NCBI RefSeq assembly: GCF_033898505.1
Contig: NZ_JAXAFK010000003.1
Location: forward strand, 500,003 to 564,002
Origin: Pectobacterium carotovorum
Lineage (GTDB): Bacteria; Pseudomonadota; Gammaproteobacteria; Enterobacterales; Enterobacteriaceae
Reading direction: 5' to 3'
DNA: 64,000 bases
In this document: positions 1 through 9,317 of the stretch, in pieces
Numbering within the stretch: position 1 is the stretch's first letter
Layout of the letters: each line of letters begins with the position of its first letter
Translations under genes and position numbers: made by a program
The notes under the pieces: generated by a model
What the model was told of the DNA's origin: nothing
Seen by the model: the letters and a program-made list of their open reading frames with translations, nothing else
Databases searched by the model: none

Positions 1-1416
1 CGCATCTTGTACCGATTGATGCTCATCATCCACGCTTTCCATATACGCTTTTACGAGAGGGAAATACCCTGCATCGGTCAGACCCAGCCCAAATACGGCA
101 TAGCTTCCCGGCATGATGCACTTCTCACCTTCCGAATCGGCATACCATTCAAATTGCTCGATCGCTGCACGAGCATAATCCTCAAGCAGTGGATAGTTCG
201 ATGCATACTGCAACGCGTTAGCAAAAAAACGATGGGTATCCGATTTTGCCAGCCCCTTGATGGGAAGGTACTGTCGCACCGACGATTTCAGGACGATCTT
301 GTAGCTCTTTGGGAAGCCGAGCGTCAGTAAGCGCGTAATGAAGCGCAGTGCCTGCTCATACGCTTCGGCACTTTCCTTGCGAATACGAACGGTGATGGTC
401 GCAAACACATCATTCGCCACGCATTCTACTTCTTCATTCTTCAGGTTAATCAGCGCGTGCTCAAACGTGCCGCTTCCCTCTTCCATCATGCTTACCGCAC
501 GCGGATAACCCAACTGCTTCGCGATATCCAGATATTCCAGAGCCTGGGACTTACTATAAGAAGGTTCATAGCGCAGAATCATAACGGCCGCATAGAGCAC
601 TAATTCAAGGGGATGAAGCGTTTGTGAACCCTGTAACTCCAGTGCGATACCGGGCTTGAGAGTATACTTATCTGGTTCAAAAAAATACTCGGGTTTGGAC
701 ACGTCGCAATAGCGCAACAAAAAGTGCTGATCCACCCACGCTTTTAACTCACGGGTAATGGTGCGTCGATGCTCAGACAATTCCGCACTTCCTGCGTTTC
801 GCTGCTGAATCAGCTCAAGCAGAGTGATGACGTTGTCGATATCCATCGCAGGAAAGAGATGTGCATCGAACAGGTGACGAACCAGAAAGAAAGTTTGTAA
901 CTTCTCTGTTGGCGCGGTGCCGTGGGTAAGATAGCGATCGATATAGTCGTGAATAGCGTTAAGTAGCCGCTGTTTTTTCACCTCATTGATGAATGTAAAC
1001 AGCGTAATCAGCAAGCGACCTTCCGTTGCCGGAAATACAGCCCGAAAACAAAACCGGTAGTCAATCAGCGCCGTATCTGCCAATTTCTCAACACGCTGCG
1101 CGATAGCCTGCGCCAGCACAGGAACGATACTTTCCTGTATCTGCGCCACACTCAGCGCACCTTTGCGACTGCCGGGCGACAGCCCATCGGCATCCGGCTT
1201 CGCTTCAGAGGATATCGATGTACGCCCCGGTGCATAATCCAGTATCAGATCGTCATGGATGCCGACCTGCAATGTTGTTCGCGATATAATCTCATCGAGC
1301 CCCGCCCTTTGCTCCTGCGTATCAAACCATTTGTTGATTGCCGTAAGCGATTCATCCCGCATCGGCAGGTCGTGTTGTGGTAATGCCCCGGCTTCGTTTG
1401 AATGCTTGTCCGTCAT
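1..1416 (-). CDS. Unrecognised protein, 3' end beyond window edge
   Basis: An open frame of 472 codons starts at an ATG on the minus strand (1414-1416, preceded by an AAGGA-type ribosome site) and runs off the left edge without a stop, so the C-terminus is missing. The product begins MTDKHSNEAG, is mostly charged and helical-looking, and shows no signal peptide or membrane segment. I do not recognise it firmly; it may be one of the large uncharacterised enterobacterial families (DUF6138 is a weak guess). It lies 65 bp downstream of the DUF2207 gene on the same strand and is probably the third gene of a lemA-DUF2207 operon, which hints at an envelope-related role, but nothing in the sequence shows an activity. 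Confidence 0.75.
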   Translation of the reverse strand, partial: MTDKHSNEAGALPQHDLPMRDESLTAINKWFDTQEQRAGLDEIISRTTLQVGIHDDLILDYAPGRTSISSEAKPDADGLSPGSRKGALSVAQIQESIVPVLAQAIAQRVEKLADTALIDYRFCFRAVFPATEGRLLITLFTFINEVKKQRLLNAIHDYIDRYLTHGTAPTEKLQTFFLVRHLFDAHLFPAMDIDNVITLLELIQQRNAGSAELSEHRRTITRELKAWVDQHFLLRYCDVSKPEYFFEPDKYTLKPGIALELQGSQTLHPLELVLYAAVMILRYEPSYSKSQALEYLDIAKQLGYPRAVSMMEEGSGTFEHALINLKNEEVECVANDVFATITVRIRKESAEAYEQALRFITRLLTLGFPKSYKIVLKSSVRQYLPIKGLAKSDTHRFFANALQYASNYPLLEDYARAAIEQFEWYADSEGEKCIMPGSYAVFGLGLTDAGYFPLVKAYMESVDDEHQSVQDA

Positions 1417-1481
1417 TTTTCTATTTTTCCTTATTATTTATCGCAGATGAAATACTGCCCCAAAGCACGGTATTGATGATT

Positions 1482-3539
1482 CTACCAACCGCCTCCACCG
1501 CCGCCACCGGAACCGCCCCCCGACGAGCCTCCGCCGGAAGAGCCCGAACCACTGGAACTGCCGCCTCCCCCGCCAGAACCGGAGTTCACCACCGTCCTTG
1601 ACGAGGCGCTACACGCGCTGTTGAACTGGGAAATGCCGTCCCACTGCGTACTGGAGAACACGTCAGAGACCATTTGGTGGCTTTTCAGATACTGAGCAAA
1701 CGTATTGGCCCAGGTTTCCCCCACGCCCAACGCCAGCGCATAAGGCAGCATACGTTCAAAATGAGTCACTCGTTCATCGGGCGGATACAGCGTCTCATAA
1801 CGGCGCTCTTCTGCGGCGCGGAGGTACAAGGTCATCCCTTTGGCTATGGCCAAACCATTCAACCCTTTCTGGGTATGGCGCGGGACGATGCAGAAGAACC
1901 CCAGACACAATAACAGGCTGACCAATAAGGCCCCCTGATAGTCTGTCGGCAATTGAGACGATGTCAGTAAGCGAAACAGCCCGAGACCAAACGGCAGTGT
2001 GAAGAGAAACCCGGCCACCACCAGAAAAAGCGAGGCTTTACTTTTCTCACTATTCTTTAGCTGCGCGGAAAAGCGTGCGTATTTAATTAATTGCAGACAC
2101 AGCATCATACTGAACAGCAGGAAAGGCATGCCGATGACCGTGCTTATTGCCGTCCAGAGATTGAAGAAAAAGCCATACAGCACCGGAACCAACAGGCTTA
2201 GCGCGAGACCCGCCCTCACAGCTCCTGCAATCGATAAAAACAGCGTCGGGTGCATTTTTTCATAATGCGCCTCTTGAGCTTTACGCGCCTTCTGCATTGG
2301 CACCGAACGCATACTGGTTTCCGTAATATCCAGTTTCTTCGTCTTGCCGGGAAACAAGGTGCTGAGGAGCTGTTTATCCTCAGGTGTCAGCGTCATGGAC
2401 TCGCTTTCAGGTAAGCGAGTGAGCCACTGCTCTTCTCGCCTCTGCGTCATACCACTTCGGCTTTTTCTCGGCTTATGGATGACTTTTGTCAGCGCAATCG
2501 CACGCCTGGCAACCAGATCCAAGACATCACTGGAGAAAGCCACGTTATCGTAGGTTCGTTGACAGAGGTAACGTACATAGCCGGGATAAATGCCATTGGG
2601 AACGCTATACAACGGCATGACTGCGGGTTTCGTTAAGCCAAGGGGGGTTATATGCTTACTCCACCAAAACAGGTAGTAAGCCACGATCAGAAAGGGAGGA
2701 AACCACAGTATCCCGCTTTTCAACGCGGGCGAAAGCCAATTCCCCAGCAGAGAATCCTCTTGCGGTGCAGGGGCGGAAGCCAGAATACTCCGCGGCCAGG
2801 TGTAGGCGACCGTTACGCCTTCCCCCGAATGCAGCGGCGCGAGCGTCTCGATACTGCCATCTGCCAGAATGCGGGCGTTGTCGCCTTTCCTGCCCACCGG
2901 ACCGGTATAAACATCAATCGATTGCAGGCGGGTATCTTTACCGCTGGCAGAGAGAAACGCCGCTTGCTCCGGCAGGTTCAGGCGAAAACGCACCTGATTG
3001 ATGGGATAGTTCCAACCGTTGCCGGTGACGTTCCAATACAGCTCATCCCAGTTGGGAAAGCGGCTGAAATGGTTACTCACCTGATACTGAATACGGTAGC
3101 GGTAGACTCCGGGTTGCAGTTGACGATCGGCACGACCAATCAATACCTTAATCTGTTCACCCGCCTGATCGATGCTGTAGCTTTCCGGCTCGCCATCTCG
3201 CAGCACCTGCGTAATCTGGTATGCCAGCCGGAACGTACTGCCGTCCTGCCGATACCAGACTAGCGGGAGCGTGCGGAAAATCCCTCGTTTGATCTGCTCG
3301 CCGGTCGACTGAACCTGAATGGTCTCATCCACCAGCATGGTGCCATCCGTCTGAAAGCGTGCCTGCGAATCAAACAGCAAAATACGTTCGTCCGCTAGCC
3401 GGTCATCAACGTTAGCGCCCGGCGCGATGCTAACACCAGGGATAAACGTATTATCCAGCGCGTTCGCCTGAACTAAAACACTCCATGCGAGTAAAACCAG
3501 CCAGCCGCAACGGCGCAGCGCATCCACCCACCTTGCCAT
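1482..3539 (-). CDS. DUF2207 membrane protein with Gly/Ser-rich tail
   Basis: The product (about 685 aa) has an N-terminal signal or anchor segment, a large extracytoplasmic region of the DUF2207 type, a transmembrane segment near residue 290, a cytoplasmic stretch, a cluster of membrane helices around 440-560, and a C-terminus made almost only of Gly and Ser ending in Trp. This layout is typical of DUF2207 proteins, whose function is unknown. The frame is open back to 3590, but I place the start at the ATG at 3537-3539 because GGAG lies just upstream and this start leaves a 4-bp gap after lemA, whereas the longer start would overlap it by 47 bp. Pairing of LemA with DUF2207 is common in bacteria and suggests a joint membrane function. 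Confidence 0.9.
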   Translation of the reverse strand: MARWVDALRRCGWLVLLAWSVLVQANALDNTFIPGVSIAPGANVDDRLADERILLFDSQARFQTDGTMLVDETIQVQSTGEQIKRGIFRTLPLVWYRQDGSTFRLAYQITQVLRDGEPESYSIDQAGEQIKVLIGRADRQLQPGVYRYRIQYQVSNHFSRFPNWDELYWNVTGNGWNYPINQVRFRLNLPEQAAFLSASGKDTRLQSIDVYTGPVGRKGDNARILADGSIETLAPLHSGEGVTVAYTWPRSILASAPAPQEDSLLGNWLSPALKSGILWFPPFLIVAYYLFWWSKHITPLGLTKPAVMPLYSVPNGIYPGYVRYLCQRTYDNVAFSSDVLDLVARRAIALTKVIHKPRKSRSGMTQRREEQWLTRLPESESMTLTPEDKQLLSTLFPGKTKKLDITETSMRSVPMQKARKAQEAHYEKMHPTLFLSIAGAVRAGLALSLLVPVLYGFFFNLWTAISTVIGMPFLLFSMMLCLQLIKYARFSAQLKNSEKSKASLFLVVAGFLFTLPFGLGLFRLLTSSQLPTDYQGALLVSLLLCLGFFCIVPRHTQKGLNGLAIAKGMTLYLRAAEERRYETLYPPDERVTHFERMLPYALALGVGETWANTFAQYLKSHQMVSDVFSSTQWDGISQFNSACSASSRTVVNSGSGGGGGSSSGSGSSGGGSSGGGSGGGGGGGW

Positions 3540-3543
3540 CACG

Positions 3544-4086
3544 TCACTCCATCCGTGGAACATCACCCTCTGCGGGATTCTCCAGTTCAAAGAACGCTTC
3601 GGTTTTAAACTGGAACAGGTTGGCGATTAACAGGCTGGGGAAGGATTCCACCTGAATATTCAAATCCCGCACCGTGGCATTGAAATAACGGCGCGACATC
3701 TGAAGCTGCTCTTCAATTTCAGAGAGCGATTGCTGCAAGGCGAGGAAGTTTTGGTTAGCTTTCAGGTCAGGATAAGCCTCCGCCAGCGCAAAAAAGCGCC
3801 CCAGCGTTCCTGAGTATTCCCGTTCATTCTGAGCAATTTGCCGCGTGCTGCCAGTCTGGCGGGTGCGCTGACGGGAAAGGGCTTCCAGCAGATCTTTTTC
3901 GTGCTGCGCGTAACGCTTGACCAACGTCAGAAGATTGGGAGCCAGATCGTGCCGGCGCTTTAGCTGCACCGCAATGCCGCTCCAGGCTTCATCTTTAAAA
4001 CGTCGCAGAGATATCAATCGGTTGTAGGTAAAAATCGCCCAGATAACCACCAGACCAACCAGAGCTAAACCAAGATAAATTTCCAT
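3544..4086 (-). CDS. lemA: LemA family protein
   Basis: A 180-aa protein with one N-terminal membrane anchor (about residues 3-20, first residues MEIYLGLALVG) followed by a long helical, coiled-coil-like domain containing the family features YNRLI and a DLKAN/NF stretch. LemA proteins are inner-membrane anchored with the helical domain outside or in the periplasm; their biochemical role is unsettled. It is the first gene of the minus-strand cluster lemA, DUF2207, unknown protein. The length and architecture are normal for the family, so the family call is secure although the function is not. Confidence 0.93.
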   Translation of the reverse strand: MEIYLGLALVGLVVIWAIFTYNRLISLRRFKDEAWSGIAVQLKRRHDLAPNLLTLVKRYAQHEKDLLEALSRQRTRQTGSTRQIAQNEREYSGTLGRFFALAEAYPDLKANQNFLALQQSLSEIEEQLQMSRRYFNATVRDLNIQVESFPSLLIANLFQFKTEAFFELENPAEGDVPRME

Positions 4087-4300
4087 TTTAAACTGTCTTT
4101 TCGCTGTGATAGAGAAGGAAAATCAACGCGTTGGTATAAAGGTATGACGACGAATAGTACCGCATCCACGCGTCGTTGGTGACAGGAAATTACAGCGGCT
4201 TGATTTTTCTCATGATGTCGAGAAGGCGTGATAAATCACTTGATACTTGATGATAGTCCCACAGCGTCGGGAGGAAGTCAGTGCTGTGGAACTCAGCTAA

Positions 4301-5350
4301 TTAAGCGTTCAGCGTGGCGTTATCAATGACGAAGCGGTATTTCACATCGCCTTTGAGCATCCGCTCGTAGGCCTCATTGATTTCGTCGGCGCGGATAAGC
4401 TCAATATCAGAAACAATCCCGTGCTCGGCACAGAAATCCAGCATTTCCTGCGTTTCAGGAATGCCGCCAATCATCGATCCCGCCACCGTGCGGCGTTTCA
4501 TGATCAGGTTGAACACGTTAGGAGAAGGATGCGGCGATGCTGGCGCACCGACCAGCGTTAGCGCGCCATCACGCTTCAGCAGAACCAGAAACGCATCCAG
4601 ATCGTGCGGCGCGGCAACGGTATTCAGGATTAAATCGAAGCTGCCCGCGTGTGCCGCCATTTCTTCCGCGTTACGAGACACCACGACCTCATTGGCGCCT
4701 AGCGCCTTAGCATCTTCACGTTTGGATTCAGACGTGGTGAACGCCACAACATAGGCCCCCATGGCATGCGCCAGTTTGATCCCCATGTGGCCAAGCCCGC
4801 CGATACCGACGACGCCGACCTTCTTACCCGGCCCGGCATTCCAGTGGCGCAGCGGCGAATAAGTCGTAATCCCCGCGCACAGCAGCGGCGCGACAGCAGC
4901 CAGCTCCGCCTCAGAGTGACGGACGCGCAGCACATAGCGTTCATGCACGACGATCTGCTGAGAGTAACCGCCGAGCGTCCAGCCGGGCTCATCCGCCGTC
5001 GGGCCGTTATAGGTGCCGACCATGCCATCACAGTAGTTTTCTAAACCATCATCGCATTCTTCACAGTGTCGACAGCTGTCCACGATGCAGCCGATACCCA
5101 CCAGATCGCCCGCCTTAAAGGCGGAGACGTGGGCACCTACCGCCGATACCCGCCCGACGATTTCATGGCCGGGCACGCAGGGAAACTGTGTTCCTGCCCA
5201 TTCAGCACGCACCTGATGCAGGTCCGAGTGGCAAATGCCACAATATGCAATCTCAATCTGGACATCGTGAGCTCCCGGCGCACGGCGGACGATCTGCAAC
5301 GGTTCGAGAGGTTTATCGCCCGCATGGGCCCCATACGCATGTACAAGCAT
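4301..5350 (-). CDS. Zinc-dependent NAD(P) alcohol dehydrogenase (YahK/AdhA-like)
   Basis: A 349-aa medium-chain dehydrogenase. A catalytic zinc Cys lies in CGICHSD (about residue 37), followed by GHEIVGRV; the structural zinc loop with four Cys spans about residues 93-107 (CRHCEECDDG...YC); the dinucleotide-binding glycine motif GIGGLGHMG is near residue 183. This pattern and the length fit the cinnamyl-alcohol/YahK class, which reduces a range of aldehydes with NADPH. The substrate cannot be told from sequence. The ATG at 5350 has an AAGGA ribosome site. Three tandem 17-bp repeats lie just upstream and may be its operator. It is a single-gene unit, isolated from lemA by about 215 bp in which I see nothing coding. 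Confidence 0.9.
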   Translation of the reverse strand: MLVHAYGAHAGDKPLEPLQIVRRAPGAHDVQIEIAYCGICHSDLHQVRAEWAGTQFPCVPGHEIVGRVSAVGAHVSAFKAGDLVGIGCIVDSCRHCEECDDGLENYCDGMVGTYNGPTADEPGWTLGGYSQQIVVHERYVLRVRHSEAELAAVAPLLCAGITTYSPLRHWNAGPGKKVGVVGIGGLGHMGIKLAHAMGAYVVAFTTSESKREDAKALGANEVVVSRNAEEMAAHAGSFDLILNTVAAPHDLDAFLVLLKRDGALTLVGAPASPHPSPNVFNLIMKRRTVAGSMIGGIPETQEMLDFCAEHGIVSDIELIRADEINEAYERMLKGDVKYRFVIDNATLNA

Positions 5351-5365
5351 GGCTATTTCCTTTTC

Positions 5366-5416
5366 TGTTGAGAAACCGATTATGTTGAGAAATTGATCAT
5401 GTTAAGAAATCGACTA
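5366..5416. repeat. Three tandem 17-bp repeats upstream of the alcohol dehydrogenase
   Basis: Three head-to-tail units on the plus strand: TGTTGAGAAACCGATTA (5366-5382), TGTTGAGAAATTGATCA (5383-5399) and TGTTAAGAAATCGACTA (5400-5416). They end about 15 bp before the dehydrogenase start codon, inside its probable promoter or 5' leader, which suggests repeated binding sites for a regulator. No regulator is identified. Confidence 0.8.
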
Positions 5417-5488
5417 TTTTCCTTAATCCCTCAGCAGACAGGTATAGCATTCCGATGGTTTTCTTGCCTGATCCGATGAATTGCCCCC

Positions 5489-6106
5489 TCAGAGGGTCAT
5501 TTTGGTCAACGCCAGCGAAGCGCCTAACGCAATCAGCGCAACGCCGATACCTTTGTCGACCAGACGTTGCCTGTCGAGCAGCCGACGACGCATAGCCGGG
5601 GCGGCAAAAAACAGCGCAACAATACTGAACCAGACCCAGTGCGCCACCGACATGAATAACCCGTAGCCAACGTTATGGCTTATTGGGCTACCAGGCTGCA
5701 CAACCTGAGTATAGGTGGCGACGACAAACAGCATGGTTTTCGGGTTAAGCGCATTGGTGAGAAAACCCATGCAAAACGCGGCAAACGATGACGGTGCATG
5801 ACCGGATGCCTCTTCCAATGTTATTTTTGTCTTATTGGTTAACGACTTATATCCCAGATAAATCAGATACGACGCCCCCAGAATCTTCATCACCATAAAT
5901 ATCATCGGGGAGCTGACAATGAATACCGCAATGCCAAAAACGGTATACATCACATGGATCTGGACGCCGCAGGCAATGCCAAACGCGCTGAGTAATCCGG
6001 CGCGCGAGCCAAAGGCATAGCTATTGCGGGTCACCATGGCAAAATCAGGCCCTGGACTGATCACCGCCAAAATGGTGATCGTCGCGACGGCAATTAACTC
6101 ATTCAT
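5489..6106 (-). CDS. LysE/RhtB family amino-acid exporter
   Basis: A 205-aa inner-membrane protein with about six hydrophobic segments and the LysE-family N-terminal signature SPGPDFAMVTRNS. The family exports amino acids such as lysine, threonine or homoserine by proton exchange; the substrate is not predictable here. The frame is open back to 6232, but the start at MNELIAVAT (ATG 6104-6106) is chosen because AAGGGA precedes it and because family members begin there. It is divergent from the LysR regulator that starts at 6358, with about 250 bp between, so that regulator may control it. Confidence 0.88.
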   Translation of the reverse strand: MNELIAVATITILAVISPGPDFAMVTRNSYAFGSRAGLLSAFGIACGVQIHVMYTVFGIAVFIVSSPMIFMVMKILGASYLIYLGYKSLTNKTKITLEEASGHAPSSFAAFCMGFLTNALNPKTMLFVVATYTQVVQPGSPISHNVGYGLFMSVAHWVWFSIVALFFAAPAMRRRLLDRQRLVDKGIGVALIALGASLALTKMTL

Positions 6107-6357
6107 TAACGTTTCCCTTGTTCGGCAAACCATCTTTTTCACGATGATTTTGCACAGATAGGTGACAGACGGGCTAAAAAAGGAAGGCAAAGATGACTGA
6201 CGAAATACGGCCATCAACAATGCCAACCTCACGATAATTCCTCATTATTTAAGCCATTACCTCTCTTATTGTCTGAGGGCGGTGTGATTATTCAGCGTTT
6301 GCATGTGGCAAAAAAGCGATTTATCTTGGTGTAAATCTGTCAAATTTCATCGCGTAT

Positions 6358-7242
6358 ATGAAACTTCCCTCGTTAGCCTCTTTTCGCTTCTTTGAAGCGG
6401 CCGCACAAACAGGTAGCTTTGTTAAAGCCGCCGAGTCCCTGCATGTCACGCATGGCGCCGTCAGCAGGCAGATCAGATTGCTGGAAGAGGCGCTGGGGGT
6501 TGAACTATTTGAACGACGTAACCGCGCGATCTTTTTAAACGCAGCGGGCCGTTCTTTGCATACGGTCACGCAGTCCGTTTTCGAGCAGCTCGAAGGGGTA
6601 GTTTATCGGCTACAGCAAGGTGCGCAGGATGACGTGCTGACGCTGTCATGCGAGCCCACGATTGCCATGAAATGGCTGATTCCACGGCTACCGGCGTTTA
6701 ATCAGGCAAACCCCGATATCAAACTCCATCTGGTAGCGGCAGGCGGGCCGATTGATTTTGTGCGCAGCGGCGTTGACCTTGCGCTGCGGCGTGACGATTT
6801 TCACTGGGATCCGCAAACACATGGAGTAAAGGTGTGCGACGAATGGATGGGGCCGGTAAGTCGCGACAAAGCCGAGCGTAAAAACAGTCTGGAAGGGATG
6901 CGTTTGCTCTATACCGGAACGCGACCAAAAGCGTGGGCAACCTGGCAACGGCAGACGCATGTTTCCATCAAAGGCAGCGTCAGAGCGGACTACGAGCACT
7001 TCTATCTGTGTATTCAGGCGGCGGTCTCGGGGTTGGGCATGGCAATGGCGTCTTTCCTGATGGTGCAGGACGAGATTGCGAGCGGACAACTGCATGCTCC
7101 TTACGGATTTGCGCAGGATGGTTCAGCTTATTATCTGCTGTCGCCCATCCCTCTTGAGCAAAATGAGAAGCACGTACGATTTCATACCTGGCTAATGCAG
7201 GAAGTGTCCACCTGCCTTTCCGGGGTGGAGGACGCCTGTTAA
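6358..7242 (+). CDS. LysR-type transcriptional regulator (GcvA-like)
   Basis: A 294-aa protein with an N-terminal winged helix-turn-helix (about residues 5-63, including FFEAAAQTGSF, AAESLHVTHGAVSRQIRLLE and GVELFERRNR) and a C-terminal periplasmic-binding-like effector domain. The HTH resembles GcvA-type LysR proteins. It is divergent from the LysE exporter and lies 19 bp upstream of, and co-directional with, an MFS transporter, so both are candidate targets. LysR proteins commonly regulate a divergent neighbour and themselves; the effector is unknown. Confidence 0.92.
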   Translation: MKLPSLASFRFFEAAAQTGSFVKAAESLHVTHGAVSRQIRLLEEALGVELFERRNRAIFLNAAGRSLHTVTQSVFEQLEGVVYRLQQGAQDDVLTLSCEPTIAMKWLIPRLPAFNQANPDIKLHLVAAGGPIDFVRSGVDLALRRDDFHWDPQTHGVKVCDEWMGPVSRDKAERKNSLEGMRLLYTGTRPKAWATWQRQTHVSIKGSVRADYEHFYLCIQAAVSGLGMAMASFLMVQDEIASGQLHAPYGFAQDGSAYYLLSPIPLEQNEKHVRFHTWLMQEVSTCLSGVEDAC

Positions 7243-7261
7243 ACCCGCAACTGGAAAGACA

Positions 7262-8428
7262 ATGACAGCACATTCCCGTGAAACCCATTTCACGACACTG
7301 AACATGATTATCGCCGCCTCGCTTGTGGGGCTGGTGACAGGATACACCCTGCCGCTGATCAGCCTGAAGCTGGCCGAGCACGGGCACAGCACGGCAACAC
7401 TCGGCGTTCTGGCGGCCCTTCCGGCGGCAGGGATGATGCTATCTTCTTTCGTTACACCGTGGCTCAGTCGCCGTCTGCACGCCAGCTATCTGCTCTCCGG
7501 CAGCCTGATTATTCTGGCGGCATCCACCGTTGCCTCATTCCTGCTGTCACACCCTGTTTCGCTCATTTTCCCCCGTCTGTTAACCGGGCTCGCCTCGGGT
7601 GTTTTGGTGGTACTGGGAGAAACCTGGGTCACCAGTCGGGCTTCAGACAAACACAAAGCGACGCTGACAGGGCTGTATGCCGCCGTTTTCACCGGGTGTC
7701 AGCTGATAGGGCCGCTGCTTATTGCCGCTGGCGAGTCGATGCAAACCTATGCCCTGTGGGTCATTTGTGGCATCTCCGCCGCGTGTGCGTTCATGCTGAG
7801 GAACTGCGCCACGATGGTTCAGGCAGAGGAATCGTCCTCAGCGTCTTATCGGGATCTTATCCCTTTTCTCCCGGCCATCGCCTCTGGCGTGCTCTGCTTT
7901 TCCTTCTTCGATGCCAGCATACTTTCGCTCTTTCCGCTTTACGGCATGGAACAAGGTTTAGACGAAAAATCCGCGATCTTACTGGTTACGCTCATCTTTC
8001 TGGGCGATGCCGTCTTTCAGACGCCGATTGGCTGGCTGGCAGACAAATGCGGCATCATAAAAACCCACCTCAGCTGCGGCATCCTTTTCTGTGTGATGCT
8101 GGTACTGATCACCTTCTCGTTTTCCTCCCCTACACTTCTGATTCCCGTCTGTATCGTTCTGGGCGCTGCCGCAGGCGGGCTTTACACGCTGTCTTTGGTT
8201 CGGGCGGGGCAGCGGTTTGCCGGCCAGCGACTGATTGTGATGAATTCCCTTCTGGGGCTGGTGTGGTCTGCGGGCAGTATCAGCGGGCCTCTATTCTCCG
8301 GCGCAGCCATTACCTTTTACGGCTACGACGGCCTGATTGCCACCTTGCTGCTGACCGGCGTACTGTTTGTCGGCATACAGGGCGTATTAAGAAAAGAACG
8401 TTTATCGCGTCCACTGGGTGAAGAGTGA
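7262..8428 (+). CDS. MFS transporter
   Basis: A 388-aa integral membrane protein with about twelve hydrophobic helices in two halves of six and the Gly/Arg-rich loop between helices 2 and 3 (TPWLSRRLHA) characteristic of the major facilitator superfamily; its overall look is closest to the YcaD-like uncharacterised group. The start is 19 bp after the LysR stop, so the two are probably cotranscribed. It ends before a strong symmetrical hairpin shared with the convergent ABC operon. The substrate and direction of transport are not shown by the sequence. Confidence 0.9.
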   Translation: MTAHSRETHFTTLNMIIAASLVGLVTGYTLPLISLKLAEHGHSTATLGVLAALPAAGMMLSSFVTPWLSRRLHASYLLSGSLIILAASTVASFLLSHPVSLIFPRLLTGLASGVLVVLGETWVTSRASDKHKATLTGLYAAVFTGCQLIGPLLIAAGESMQTYALWVICGISAACAFMLRNCATMVQAEESSSASYRDLIPFLPAIASGVLCFSFFDASILSLFPLYGMEQGLDEKSAILLVTLIFLGDAVFQTPIGWLADKCGIIKTHLSCGILFCVMLVLITFSFSSPTLLIPVCIVLGAAAGGLYTLSLVRAGQRFAGQRLIVMNSLLGLVWSAGSISGPLFSGAAITFYGYDGLIATLLLTGVLFVGIQGVLRKERLSRPLGEE

Positions 8429-8437
8429 ATGTAGGTA

Positions 8438-8475
8438 TCAGGCTTACCAAACCCGCTACGGCCTGGTAAGCCTGA
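8438..8475. terminator. Bidirectional hairpin between MFS gene and ABC operon
   Basis: A perfect 12-bp inverted repeat, TCAGGCTTACCA / TGGTAAGCCTGA, lies between two convergent genes. There is no long T-tract on either side, but position and symmetry fit a shared transcription terminator. Confidence 0.7.
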
Positions 8476-8498
8476 AAGGGATACGGCAGATGGACTGC

Positions 8499-9317
8499 TT
8501 ATGCGGCCATTTCGCGTTTGAACACCGCCAGCGTGTGCGCCTTGACGCGAATAAACTCAGGATCGCTCATCGCCTCCGCACCGCGTGGACGCGCTAAATC
8601 AAACGGAACAATCTCCGACACTGTCGTGGGTCGACGCGTCAGCAACAGGATTTCATCCGCCAGAAACACCGCATCCTCCAAATCATGTGACACGATGACC
8701 ATCGTCACGCCAGTCGCCAGTTGAACCTCTTGCAGCTTGTCGCGGATAAACAGCGTCATCTCAAAATCCAGCGCGGAGAACGGCTCATCGAGAAACATCA
8801 CCTCAGGCCCCGTCGCCAGCGCCCGCATGATACAGACCGTCTGCTGCTGCCCGCCTGAAAGCTCATACGGATAACGCTGAAGATCGAAACGAATATCAAA
8901 CATCGCGATCAGCTCATCCATTCGTGCCTGAACGTCTTGCTGCCGCATGCCGCTGCGCACCAGCGGATAGGCAATGTTCTTCCAGGCGCTCATCCAGGGA
9001 AAAAGCGCATCACGATAGTTTTGAAACACATAGCCAATTCTGGTTTCCGCCAGCGTTTTACCATCAAACAGGATATCGCCGCTATCAACGGGAATCAGCC
9101 CGGCAATCATGTTCATTAGCGTCGATTTACCACAGCCGTTCGGCCCGAAAATCGACACGATCTTGCCGCGCGGCAAATCCAGATTCAGATCGGTATAGAG
9201 CGGCTGACCTGCAAACGACTTATTCAAGCCACGAATGGTAACGTGAGTGTTCGGTGCCGGATAAGGCGGCAGCGCGGTATCCGGTTTTTCCACTTGCGCG
9301 GTATGAGGTGTCATCAT
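8499..9317 (-). CDS. ABC transporter ATP-binding protein (SsuB/TauB type)
   Basis: A 272-aa cytoplasmic ATPase with Walker A GPNGCGKST (residues 58-66), the ABC signature LSGGQQQ near 154, Walker B EVMFLDEP with catalytic Glu near 178, and the His of the H-loop in IVSHDLEDAVFLAD. The sequence class is that of nitrate/sulfonate/taurine importers. Its start overlaps the stop of the permease by 4 nt (ATGA), indicating translational coupling. It is the last gene of the minus-strand operon binding protein, permease, ATPase. Confidence 0.93.
   Translation of the reverse strand: MMTPHTAQVEKPDTALPPYPAPNTHVTIRGLNKSFAGQPLYTDLNLDLPRGKIVSIFGPNGCGKSTLMNMIAGLIPVDSGDILFDGKTLAETRIGYVFQNYRDALFPWMSAWKNIAYPLVRSGMRQQDVQARMDELIAMFDIRFDLQRYPYELSGGQQQTVCIMRALATGPEVMFLDEPFSALDFEMTLFIRDKLQEVQLATGVTMVIVSHDLEDAVFLADEILLLTRRPTTVSEIVPFDLARPRGAEAMSDPEFIRVKAHTLAVFKREMAA

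Noticed and set aside
1674..3263. Several plus-strand frames opposite the DUF2207 gene
   Set aside because: All lie wholly inside a well-supported minus-strand gene and look like shadows.
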